DNA of 6,201 nucleotides, taken from assembly GCA_021800575.1 (NCBI GenBank), contig JAJYYW010000092.1, forward strand, positions 1 to 6,201, read 5' to 3'. The DNA is from a bacterium (GTDB taxonomy: Bacteria; JAMCPX01). Below the pieces are notes generated by a model. The model did not search any database. It saw nothing but the letters and a program-made list of their open reading frames with translations, and had not been told where the DNA came from. Below, piece by piece: positions 1 through 6,201 of the stretch. The position numbers and the translations under genes are program-made. Every line of letters begins with the position of its first letter. Position 1 is the first letter of the stretch.

Positions 1-1115
1 CAGGCCTTATTCTCATGTTTCTGTACGTACCCTCGGTCGAACGGGCGTACTGGAGTATCAAAGACATTCAATTCATTATTCCGTACGGGTGGTTTATACG
101 GGACCTCCACAGGATCGCCGCCCAATTAATGGTGGCAACCGTCTTTATTCACCTCATGCGGGTCTTCCTGACAGGGGCTTACAAACAGAGCAACACCGTG
201 ACGGGCAGCTACCGGCCCCTGAACTGGTGGATAGGGCTTGCGCTGCTGCTGGTGACGATGATACTGTCGTACACAGGCTATCTGCTTCCGTGGGATCAGC
301 TTGCGTTCTGGGCAATCACTATCGGTGAACATATCGCACTGTCGGCTCCCGTGGTCGGTCACACGGTCCGGAAACTGCTGATTGGCGGTACCCTGATTGA
401 TCAGAACACGCTGATCCGGTGGTACGTCGCACACGTCTTCTTCCTCCCGGTCATCATCTTCATGCTGATACTCTGGCACATGTGGCGGATACGGAAAGAC
501 GGCGGGCTGGCTGCGGTCGAGGCGCTCGGGGCAGAGAGGATCCAGCAGGACAAGGTCGTTGACAAGAGCAAGACCTACAGCCTGATGGGCATCGTGCAGG
601 GTATTACACCGACCATAACCCAGTACCGGGTGCGCGGCGAGTCAGTCAACGCTTCGCCCTACGTGACGCGGCGCATCCTGATGATCTTCGTCTACGTCAC
701 GGTGATCTCCATGGCCCTTGCGTTCTTCATCAAGGCGCCGCTCGAACAGCCGGCGAACCCGATGTGGACACCGAACCCAGCGAAGGCACCGTGGTATTTC
801 CTGTGGCTCCAGGAGCTCGTCGCCGACACCACGATCCGGTTTAAAGGGTTTACCCTGAGCGGCGGATTTGTCGGTGGCATCATGATTCCCACGGTCCTGC
901 TGGTGCTGGCAGTAGCATGGCCACTGCTGGACAAAAGTCCCGAACAAGCCATCGGCGTATGGTTTCACAAAAGCAGGAGGCGTCAGAATGTCGTGTTTTT
1001 GGGCATCGTCGCCGTCATCATCATACTCATTTACGTTGGCGGTGTGATGCGGGGGCCTTACTGGCATCTGTACATGCCGTGGCAGGCATGGATAAAGATG
1101 CCGACACGGTTTTAA
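1..1115 (+). CDS. Cytochrome b (b6-type fused to subunit IV-like half) of a quinol:cytochrome c oxidoreductase; 5' end outside window
   Basis: This is the membrane subunit of a cytochrome bc/b6f-type complex, which moves electrons between quinol and a c-type cytochrome and builds a proton gradient. The reading frame is open to the left edge (codons from base 3 give GLIL before Met at 15), so the N-terminus with the first helix is missing. Residue numbers count from that Met. The haem-ligand pairs are His32/His46 (13 between) and His140/His155 (14 between); the 14-residue gap is typical of cytochrome b6 rather than mitochondrial cytochrome b. The stretch YLLPWDQLAFW (89-99) is also b6-like. 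Six membrane segments are visible, near 33-52, 72-92, 136-158, 220-240, 284-305 and 326-345. With one lost helix this gives 4+3, as in b6 plus subunit IV. The Qo-site PEWY motif reads APWY (258-261), without the usual Glu. A Rieske gene is expected upstream but is not visible. The family call is firm; the exact subtype is inferred. Confidence 0.93.
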   Translation, partial: GLILMFLYVPSVERAYWSIKDIQFIIPYGWFIRDLHRIAAQLMVATVFIHLMRVFLTGAYKQSNTVTGSYRPLNWWIGLALLLVTMILSYTGYLLPWDQLAFWAITIGEHIALSAPVVGHTVRKLLIGGTLIDQNTLIRWYVAHVFFLPVIIFMLILWHMWRIRKDGGLAAVEALGAERIQQDKVVDKSKTYSLMGIVQGITPTITQYRVRGESVNASPYVTRRILMIFVYVTVISMALAFFIKAPLEQPANPMWTPNPAKAPWYFLWLQELVADTTIRFKGFTLSGGFVGGIMIPTVLLVLAVAWPLLDKSPEQAIGVWFHKSRRRQNVVFLGIVAVIIILIYVGGVMRGPYWHLYMPWQAWIKMPTRF

Positions 1116-1142
1116 AACGATCAGGATTGGGGAGGAATTATA

Positions 1143-2393
1143 ATGTTTAAGAAGGATCCGTTATTGTTGTTTATCGGAGGGGTGCTGCTGTTCACGCTCA
1201 CGGGTGTGCTGATCTATAAACAGACACATCCGGCATGGAAGACCTACCAGCAGGAGTTTTTGAAACTGGCGAGCCAGACCATCGGCCCCGAGAGGACAAA
1301 GACCATCGATACGGGGATACGCCAGATCTGGATCCCCGCCCTGCATAGGGTCGACCGGTGTACCACATGTCACATGGGGTACGATATACCGGGCATGGAG
1401 AAGGCACCGGAACCGTTCACCACGCACCCGGATCTGCCGTTCATGAAGTATCATAAATTCTCGAAATTCGGATGCACCATCTGCCACGGCGGGCAGGGGT
1501 ATGCGACGACACTCAAGGCGGCGCACGGGGACGTGGTACACTGGAATGAGCCGCTTCTCGACCGCACGCTCGGAGAAAAGTACGGGCTCAGGCACCCGGG
1601 GCATATCATGGAGATCAACTGCAACGTCTGTCACCGGGAAAACCACAACATGGAGTGGCTGACGTATATCAACCAGGCCGAGGACCTTGTTCATGACAAG
1701 AGCTGCCGGACCTGCCATATCATCAACGGCAAGGGCGGCAGGATAGGGCCGGATCTGACCTATGAAGGAGACAAAAATCCCGAGTTGTATGTCTTTGCCA
1801 ATATCAAGAATGGGCCGGAGACATCGTTCAACTGGCTGTACCAGCACTTCAAGGATCCAGCGGGTGTAACCAAGGGCAGCGTGATGCCGGACTTCGGGTT
1901 TACCAATGAACAGGCGCGCGCACTGACCCTGCTCGTCATGAGCTGGAAGCACGTGAGCCTGCCGTACGCGTATATACCAAAAACAGGTGCAGGCACAGAA
2001 ACACAGACTGCCGAGCCGGCGGGTCCTGAACAAGAGAAGACTGTCAAGGCTGGCGCGGCCGGGCACAAGGTTGCTGCCGTGAAGCACGCCCCGGGTGCCC
2101 AGGCCCCTGCGGGGAACGCAGAAGAGGGCAAAGAGCTGTTCCAGACCAAGGGCTGTACAGCGTGCCACACCATCGGTCACGGCAAGCTCGTCGGTCCTGA
2201 TCTAAAGGGCGTCACAACGATCCGGACCCGGAAGTGGCTCACCGCGTGGCTCAGTCACACACAGCAGATGCAGGCGTCGGATCCGATCGCGAAAAAATTG
2301 CTCAAGCAATATGTGGTTCCCATGCCCCAGCAGAGCCTGACCGGTCCGCAGATCCAGTCGCTGATCGATTACTTCGCATCGACGGGACAGTAG
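1143..2393 (+). CDS. Membrane-anchored pentahaem cytochrome c, probable cytochrome c subunit of the bc complex
   Basis: This 416-residue protein probably takes electrons from, or gives them to, the cytochrome b/Rieske core on the periplasmic side. Residues 7-25 form one uncleaved hydrophobic N-terminal anchor. Five CXXCH haem c sites follow at 73-77, 111-115, 160-164, 188-192 and 338-342. The first three lie in a His-rich part (His95, 104, 128, 133, 151, 154 and 168 are possible second ligands). The fourth sits in a class I-like cytochrome c domain with Met248 (GSVMPDFG) as likely distal ligand. After an Ala/Pro/Gly/Glu-rich linker (about 280-325), the fifth lies in a second class I-like domain with Met394 (VVPMPQQ) as likely ligand. 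GGAGG at 1131-1135, 7 nt before ATG, supports the start. It follows the cytochrome b stop by 27 bp, so co-transcription and complex membership are likely. Haem number is read directly; axial ligands and role are inferred. Confidence 0.9.
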   Translation: MFKKDPLLLFIGGVLLFTLTGVLIYKQTHPAWKTYQQEFLKLASQTIGPERTKTIDTGIRQIWIPALHRVDRCTTCHMGYDIPGMEKAPEPFTTHPDLPFMKYHKFSKFGCTICHGGQGYATTLKAAHGDVVHWNEPLLDRTLGEKYGLRHPGHIMEINCNVCHRENHNMEWLTYINQAEDLVHDKSCRTCHIINGKGGRIGPDLTYEGDKNPELYVFANIKNGPETSFNWLYQHFKDPAGVTKGSVMPDFGFTNEQARALTLLVMSWKHVSLPYAYIPKTGAGTETQTAEPAGPEQEKTVKAGAAGHKVAAVKHAPGAQAPAGNAEEGKELFQTKGCTACHTIGHGKLVGPDLKGVTTIRTRKWLTAWLSHTQQMQASDPIAKKLLKQYVVPMPQQSLTGPQIQSLIDYFASTGQ

Positions 2394-2423
2394 CCACCAA
2401 TAAACGATCGAAAAGGAGGTACT

Positions 2424-2816
2424 ATGAAGCAAGCACTAAGATCGTATTCTTCCCTGTTTCTCAGGATAGGACTGGCCTGCGCGTTCTTATCGAACTCCCT
2501 GCAGGCGTTTCTCGAACCGAACAGCTTTGTTAACCTGCTGAACCACTCGTTCGTGATTCATTTCCTGCCGGTGAGCGCGTTGACCTTTGTTCACTACATC
2601 GCCTTCAGCGACGGCATGGTGTTCCTGCTGTTGATCCTGGGGGTTTATACCGAGGTTGTGGCCATCTACGCAGGACTCTGGCTGATCGGTGTGATGAATA
2701 CACTCGGCATCCATCATTACGGGGGCATCCTTGAGCACATCGCGTTCTTTTCCATTGCCGTATACCTCATGCTCAATGGCAGCGATGTGTGTGCTGTAAC
2801 GAAAACAAAACACTAA
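2424..2816 (+). CDS. DoxX-like small integral membrane protein
   Basis: This 130-residue, very hydrophobic protein has about four membrane segments, near 11-30, 43-61, 64-92 and 102-117. The layout and the pieces FLRIGLACAFLSNSLQAFLEP (10-32) and LLLILGVYTEV (68-78) fit the DoxX/DoxD-like family. DoxD, with DoxA, forms a thiosulfate:quinone oxidoreductase in some archaea; most bacterial DoxX proteins have no settled role. His97, His98 and His105 lie in or near the last helix pair, but no haem motif is present. The start is backed by AAAGGAGGT at 2412-2420, a near-perfect Shine-Dalgarno sequence 4 nt from ATG. The gene is 30 bp after the pentahaem cytochrome and 41 bp before the cytochrome-porin, so it is probably an operon member. 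A role beside the quinone pool or in assembly of the electron chain is only inference. Family placement by eye is moderate, since DoxX proteins diverge strongly. Confidence 0.72.
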   Translation: MKQALRSYSSLFLRIGLACAFLSNSLQAFLEPNSFVNLLNHSFVIHFLPVSALTFVHYIAFSDGMVFLLLILGVYTEVVAIYAGLWLIGVMNTLGIHHYGGILEHIAFFSIAVYLMLNGSDVCAVTKTKH

Positions 2817-2844
2817 ACGACACATAAATTATAACAAAAAATTA

Positions 2845-2850
2845 GAGGAG
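2845..2850 (+). promoter_or_regulatory. Ribosome binding site that decides the cytochrome-porin start
   Basis: GAGGAG lies 7 nt before the ATG at 2858. A competing ATG at 2854 is only 3 nt from this site and reads just ten codons before a stop in another frame. The ATG at 2858 leads directly into a clean signal peptide and is preferred. Confidence 0.7.
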
Positions 2851-2857
2851 GCCATGC

Positions 2858-4282
2858 ATGACAAACGTATTTCGAAAGGCAGGTAATCTCGTTGTAACGA
2901 TAGGTCTGGGTGTTGCGCTCAGCATGCTTGGGGTGACAAAGGCACACGCTATCCCGAGTTTTGCCCGGCAGACAGGTTTTTCCTGCGATGTCTGTCACAC
3001 GGTGTTTCCGCACCTTACCCCGTTTGGTAAGGATTTCAAGCTCCACGGATACACCATGGACACGTCGAAGACCGTTCACGCGGATGATTCAGACAAGACC
3101 ATGCCGGGACTCTCGATCAACAAGATCCCTATGCTGTCCGTGCGGATAGTGTCCCGCTGGAACAACCAGGCGGGCGGACAACAGCAAGTACCCGGCGGCG
3201 CTGTAACAGCAGGGCAGGGGTTCATGTCCCATCCGGGCGGGTACGGCAACGCGGATGTTTTGAACCTGGTCGGTGATTCGAGCATCTACATAGCAGGAAA
3301 GATAGCCCCGCATCTGGGCACCTTCCTCGAGTTGACGGGCATCGATGATGAGGGCGGCACCCTCGGACTGGGTATCTTCGATCTCGCACTGGTCGGCAAC
3401 GACACGACTCTCGGCAGCAAGCGCCTGGTCTATGGTGTACGGGCAGTCGACGCGGCGGATATGGGCGACCCTTCGAACACCTTCGGTATGTGGGGTATCA
3501 CGTCCACCCTTATGGCGATGAGCACGCACAACACGCTGTTCGACCCGAACCAGGCAGTGGTGGAAGGCGGAGAACTCTACGGTATGTGGGGAGACTTCGA
3601 AACCGGAGGACTGTACGGGAGTCTCGGTGTCTACAATCCGTCCCAGAATCAGACAGGGAACGGTTTTGTGCAGGGGAACATAGCCACGAACGGATCGTTC
3701 GAGGGTTCGACGGGTGAAAACGGCGCAGTACGGCTTGCCTATTATATACCCAGCTTCAGCAATGTTCACACAGAAGTCGGCGCATACACCTATTTCGGTC
3801 CCGAGTCTATGCTCGCGCCAACAGCTTCGACAGTCGGTATCTATAAGGATAATTTCCTGAGCTACGGCGTCGATGTGCAGGCGCAGTGGATCACGGACAA
3901 TAATCTTGCCGAGCTGTTCGCCGTGTATGAAAACGAGAACGACAGCAAGTTCTATGGCACGGATGCCTACAGCGGAACGTCGTATGCGACCAACGGCACC
4001 AGCGTGTCCAGAACAGGACTTGGCATCATAGCGGACTATTACTTCAGGAGAACCTACGGCGCATACGTGAAGTACTTCTACCGGGATTCTGCCAAGGTGC
4101 AGGATGTCAATATGTCCGGTGTATCGTTTGGACTGTCATGGTACGCCTTCGAGAACGCGAACCTTCGGCTTGAGGAGACCATGTTCAGCAAGTACAACGC
4201 AGGGGCAATACAGTACGGGAACAACAGCCTTTCTCCCAGTGACTTTGATGTAACCGCAGTCAAGTTTGAATACGCGTTTTAA
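2858..4282 (+). CDS. Secreted monohaem cytochrome-porin fusion, Cyc2-like outer-membrane electron conduit candidate
   Basis: This 474-residue protein has a Sec signal peptide (basic start, hydrophobic 11-26, likely cleavage after AHA at 29-31). A very short cytochrome segment follows at once: IPSFARQTGF, then CDVCH (43-47), then PHLTPFGKDFKLHGY (51-65). The rest (about 85-474) is rich in Tyr, Trp, Gly and Asn with alternating hydrophobic and polar stretches, for example near 300-315, 385-408 and 420-445. It ends in a strand finishing with Phe, the usual C-terminal signal of outer-membrane beta barrels. A single N-terminal haem followed by a barrel, the FARQTG-CxxCH-P-L-FG-FK-GY pattern and the length all resemble Cyc2, the outer-membrane iron oxidase of several Fe(II) oxidisers (Cyt572 of Leptospirillum is a relative). 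Related monohaem porins of unknown role share this N-terminus, so iron oxidation is not proven. It is the last gene before a strong terminator. The cytochrome and barrel calls are firm; the Cyc2 link is moderate. Confidence 0.82.
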   Translation: MTNVFRKAGNLVVTIGLGVALSMLGVTKAHAIPSFARQTGFSCDVCHTVFPHLTPFGKDFKLHGYTMDTSKTVHADDSDKTMPGLSINKIPMLSVRIVSRWNNQAGGQQQVPGGAVTAGQGFMSHPGGYGNADVLNLVGDSSIYIAGKIAPHLGTFLELTGIDDEGGTLGLGIFDLALVGNDTTLGSKRLVYGVRAVDAADMGDPSNTFGMWGITSTLMAMSTHNTLFDPNQAVVEGGELYGMWGDFETGGLYGSLGVYNPSQNQTGNGFVQGNIATNGSFEGSTGENGAVRLAYYIPSFSNVHTEVGAYTYFGPESMLAPTASTVGIYKDNFLSYGVDVQAQWITDNNLAELFAVYENENDSKFYGTDAYSGTSYATNGTSVSRTGLGIIADYYFRRTYGAYVKYFYRDSAKVQDVNMSGVSFGLSWYAFENANLRLEETMFSKYNAGAIQYGNNSLSPSDFDVTAVKFEYAF

Positions 4283-4310
4283 GCGCGCATACTATTCACT
4301 CGATGTATCG

Positions 4311-4344
4311 AAAGCACCCCGGGAAACCGGGGTGCTTTTTTTTT
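4311..4344 (+). terminator. Strong intrinsic terminator of the respiratory operon
   Basis: A perfect 12-bp stem pairs 4311-4322 (AAAGCACCCCGG) with 4327-4338 (CCGGGGTGCTTT). It is closed by a GAAA tetraloop and runs into nine T's at 4336-4344. It lies 28 bp after the cytochrome-porin stop. On the opposite strand only a TTT follows the stem, so it should act mainly on + strand transcripts. Confidence 0.95.
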
Positions 4345-4520
4345 GCGCAGAAAAAGAAGATGCTTTGTGATCCACGAAAGCGGGAGAGGTCTTGTTCTTT
4401 CGTTGACCTTCCTGAGCAAAAGGGAGGCAGGGAATGATTTTACCACTGGTATCTTAAGTATGTTCCGCTCTTGACGGGAGGGGCGGCAGTAAGGGTTGTA
4501 AAAGGAGTGGCTCCATCGGC

Positions 4521-4656
4521 GTCATTCCCACAGAAGCGGAAATCCAGCTTCTCATCCCCCTCTTTGGGAGACTGTGCCACAGAGTCATTGCAAGGAGTGA
4601 AACGACGAAGCAATCTTCTGGATTCCGTTGTTATCTGTGCCCGATGGCGGGATGAG
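4521..4656. repeat. Degenerate dispersed palindromic repeat block
   Basis: GTCATTCCCACAGAAGCGGA (4521-4540) followed by AATCCAG is a mutated form of the widespread intergenic repeat arm reading GTCATTCCCGCGAAAGCGGG then AATCCAG. An opposing arm is seen in CTGGATT (4618-4624), the exact reverse complement of AATCCAG (4541-4547). CTCATCCC (4551-4558) is likewise the exact reverse complement of GGGATGAG (4649-4656). The two pairs are interleaved, not nested, so the block looks like overlapping or rearranged copies and not one hairpin. Such elements are non-coding and usually present in many copies per genome; copy number cannot be seen here. Confidence 0.6.
4584..4616. repeat. Short dispersed repeat of the CATTGC...GAAGCAATCT type
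   Basis: The sequence starting GTCATTGCAAGGAGTGAAAC and ending GACGAAGCAATCT matches, with a few changes, an intergenic repeat known from many bacterial genomes (consensus close to GTCATTGCGAGGAGCGAAGC then GACGAAGCAATCT). ATTGC at 4587-4591 pairs with GCAAT at 4610-4614. Just before it, CTGTG-C-CACAG (4572-4582) is a perfect small palindrome. It lies inside the larger repeat block, which suggests nesting of two repeat families. Confidence 0.6.
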
Positions 4657-4715
4657 AGCGAGGGTAGAAAGAGGATCGGAGACGGGGCTGTTAACGTGCA
4701 CCTGCTATGCCCGGC

Positions 4716-6179
4716 TTATCCTTTATGAATAAAACGCAGGAATCCCTCTTTTTCGCCGATAAAGTTAAAGAATTCCTTTTTATCAAGGCTGGTTATTACC
4801 CCGCTGCTATCCTTGAGTATGCCGGAGGGAAGGTAGTTTATATACTGGTCGATTTCTTTCTTGCTCTTGAAGACCGAATTGGACAACAACAGCCTGTCCT
4901 TTTGCTTCTGAAAATATTTGTAATGGTAATCATACAAATCCTTCCATCGTTTGCTTCCCCGCTTGTAATAATCGACCTCCCGTTTTTCGTTATACCAGTC
5001 GTACGGTTCCTGTCCGATTTCATCAAACCACTTTTTAAATATCCTGCGACCTGGCAGTAAAAAATCGTCATTCTCGAAATCCGAACTGCTAAAACCACTC
5101 TTGATATTCTGGATGAGCCGGTGTGAAAAATCCCTGAACAGGTCGCCGTTCAATTCAGTCCTGAGTGTGTTTTTATAGTGTTCGGCTTCAGCCCGTTTCC
5201 CGGTATCGGTATCGAATTGACCGCTCAATTTGATATCATACACGCGGCGCAATAAGCGTTCCTCGACATTATCGATGTTGGTGGTCACAATGACCGCGGG
5301 ATATTTGCGCTTCTCGGTATTGCCCAGCGAATTACACATTTGAACGATGAATTCCTCGCCCCTCCCCGTATTGACCGTACCTCGCTGACTGAAAAAATCC
5401 CGTGCAACTTCATCAACCAGGACGGGGTAGAGATCTTCGAAGTTGAGCCGGTCCTTGATGATACCGTTGTTCTTCGAATAATCGGTGATGTCTTTAAACT
5501 TGCCGAGCAGTATATTGATCATCGTTACAAGCGACGTTTTTCCCGTTCTCGATGCGCCTGATATGATCAAAAATAAGGGAATATCCACGATTGGCTTTTT
5601 GATCTCAAGATAATTATCTCTGAGTTTCCATATAAAGGGAGACATGAAGGCGTAGAGGATAATCTCAAAAACCTTTTGCTTGTTTTCGAGCTTTTCTTCC
5701 CTGTTGCCTTTGATGAAAACATCATACGCATTGATGACGCGGTCCAAAACCTCGATGCGCTGGATAAGCTGTTCGTTGCTCAAGTGCAGGGGAAAAGGTG
5801 ATGCGGTGCCGTCGTGATCCTTCTCAATCAGAACAGAATCTTCATCTTGATAGAACAGGCCCTTTTCATAGGTGGGTTGCACGACCGGGGCTACGCGGGG
5901 GGTGTCTCTGTACCTCGTTGCAATGACATCCTTTATTTTATTTATTTGGCGGTCGTTGATTTTCTTAAACGCATAACCCGTGTCAGACTTTTTGGTAAAA
6001 AGTCTGAAAACATCTTTCTCTTTGACCCGGTATTCGATCTCATGCCGCTGTTCTTCCTCCTCTATCGCATGGAATACGTCATTTGCATCAGAGCCGATTA
6101 AATGGTCGGCGTATGCCTGGATAGCTGCACTGCGCACTCCACCCCTGTCCGGCCCCCGCCCTCCCTTGCCTTTCTTCAT
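4716..6179 (-). CDS. P-loop ATPase of unrecognised family with AAA+/SF3-helicase-like motifs
   Basis: This 487-residue protein is probably cytoplasmic; no signal peptide or clear membrane helix is seen. Residues 1-14 are rich in Lys, Arg and Gly, and 40-90 are highly charged. The ATPase core begins near 195: a hydrophobic strand leads into Walker A GASRTGKTS (208-216), Walker B is YPVLVDEV (251-258, Asp256-Glu257), a sensor-1-like strand is PAVIVTTN (294-301), and an Arg pair at 311-312 in ERLLRRVYDI could hold an arginine finger. This order resembles AAA+ proteins and superfamily 3 helicases of phages and plasmids. Residues 365-487 are rich in Tyr, Lys, Asp and Phe and match no domain I know. 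Base use is more AT-rich than in the respiratory genes (44 of 120 G/C at 5581-5700 against 75 of 120 at 3361-3480, counted by hand), which hints at transfer. The frame stays open to the right edge, so a longer N-terminus is possible. Function is unknown; replication, mobile-element or defence roles are only guesses. Confidence 0.82.
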   Translation of the reverse strand: MKKGKGGRGPDRGGVRSAAIQAYADHLIGSDANDVFHAIEEEEQRHEIEYRVKEKDVFRLFTKKSDTGYAFKKINDRQINKIKDVIATRYRDTPRVAPVVQPTYEKGLFYQDEDSVLIEKDHDGTASPFPLHLSNEQLIQRIEVLDRVINAYDVFIKGNREEKLENKQKVFEIILYAFMSPFIWKLRDNYLEIKKPIVDIPLFLIISGASRTGKTSLVTMINILLGKFKDITDYSKNNGIIKDRLNFEDLYPVLVDEVARDFFSQRGTVNTGRGEEFIVQMCNSLGNTEKRKYPAVIVTTNIDNVEERLLRRVYDIKLSGQFDTDTGKRAEAEHYKNTLRTELNGDLFRDFSHRLIQNIKSGFSSSDFENDDFLLPGRRIFKKWFDEIGQEPYDWYNEKREVDYYKRGSKRWKDLYDYHYKYFQKQKDRLLLSNSVFKSKKEIDQYINYLPSGILKDSSGVITSLDKKEFFNFIGEKEGFLRFIHKG

Positions 6180-6186
6180 GACCTCG

Positions 6187-6193
6187 CCTCCTA
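6187..6193 (-). promoter_or_regulatory. Ribosome binding site supporting the ATPase start
   Basis: Read on the - strand, TAGGAGG ends 7 nt before the ATG at 6179. This favours that Met as the true start even though the seven codons upstream to the window edge contain no stop. The spacing and match are good, but chance cannot be excluded in this purine-rich stretch. Confidence 0.6.
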
Positions 6194-6201
6194 CCCGCTC
6201 C

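Larger units (their letters stand above)
4345..4715. other. Intergenic region without a convincing gene
   Basis: This stretch separates the operon terminator from the stop of the convergent ATPase gene. The only long open frame (4471-4728, +) starts at TTG, lacks a good ribosome site and runs through the repeat, giving a low-complexity Ser/Arg-rich product, so it is not called. A seven-codon frame at 4434-4457 (ATG to TAA) follows GGGAGG at 4422-4427 but is too short to support. I see no good promoter, and no clear terminator for the - strand gene. The main content is the dispersed repeat material at 4521-4656. Confidence 0.7.

Noticed and set aside
1161..2180. Long 339-codon antisense frame within the pentahaem cytochrome gene
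   Set aside because: It lies wholly opposite a gene with five clear haem motifs; its product shows no domain pattern and is a by-product of GC-rich codon use.
2830..2835. TATAAC as a -10 promoter element before the cytochrome-porin
   Set aside because: No acceptable -35 box lies about 17 nt upstream, and the AT-rich 41-bp gap easily gives such a match by chance.
3089..3769. 226-codon antisense frame within the cytochrome-porin gene
   Set aside because: It is fully covered by a well-supported gene on the + strand and has no recognisable motif or ribosome site.
4403..4431. TTGACC as a possible -35 box after the terminator
   Set aside because: The sequence about 17 nt downstream (GCAGGG) does not resemble a -10 box, and no + strand gene follows.
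4422..4457. Tiny frame (MILPLVS) preceded by GGGAGG
   Set aside because: Seven codons with a chance ribosome-like site in a purine-rich stretch; no promoter, attenuator structure or downstream + strand gene gives it a role.
4471..4728. An 85-codon open frame on the + strand in the intergenic region
   Set aside because: It starts at TTG without a good ribosome site, runs through the degenerate repeats and overlaps the 3' end of the ATPase gene; the product has no recognisable pattern.

Overview
The window reads as a piece of a Gram-negative bacterial chromosome, probably from an anaerobic or lithotrophic respirer. An outer-membrane beta-barrel gene, several c-type haem motifs and a quinol:cytochrome c oxidoreductase point this way. 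A cytochrome b6-type b subunit fused to a subunit IV-like half, followed by a membrane-anchored multihaem cytochrome c, recalls Nitrospirota and some former Deltaproteobacteria. That placement is inference from gene style, not from a search.

Bases 1-4282 (+ strand) hold four genes in tight series. They are a cytochrome b cut by the left edge, a pentahaem cytochrome c, a small DoxX-like membrane protein and a secreted monohaem cytochrome-porin that resembles Cyc2. The gaps are 27, 30 and 41 bp, each downstream gene has a good Shine-Dalgarno sequence, and a strong intrinsic terminator at 4311-4344 closes the run. This looks like one transcription unit whose start, probably with a Rieske gene, lies to the left of the window.

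A plausible reading is an electron path linking the outer membrane, periplasmic or membrane-bound cytochromes, the bc complex and the quinone pool. Its direction and its outside partner (for example Fe(II), a mineral or another cell) cannot be read from the DNA.

Bases 4345-4715 hold no convincing gene. They carry degraded dispersed palindromic repeats of the kind often scattered between bacterial genes. Bases 4716-6179 (- strand) encode a 487-residue P-loop ATPase of unrecognised family with AAA+/superfamily-3-helicase-like motifs. It converges on the respiratory operon and is visibly more AT-rich, which suggests a separate, possibly horizontal, origin. Its function is unknown. No tRNA, rRNA, CRISPR array or insertion sequence was seen.
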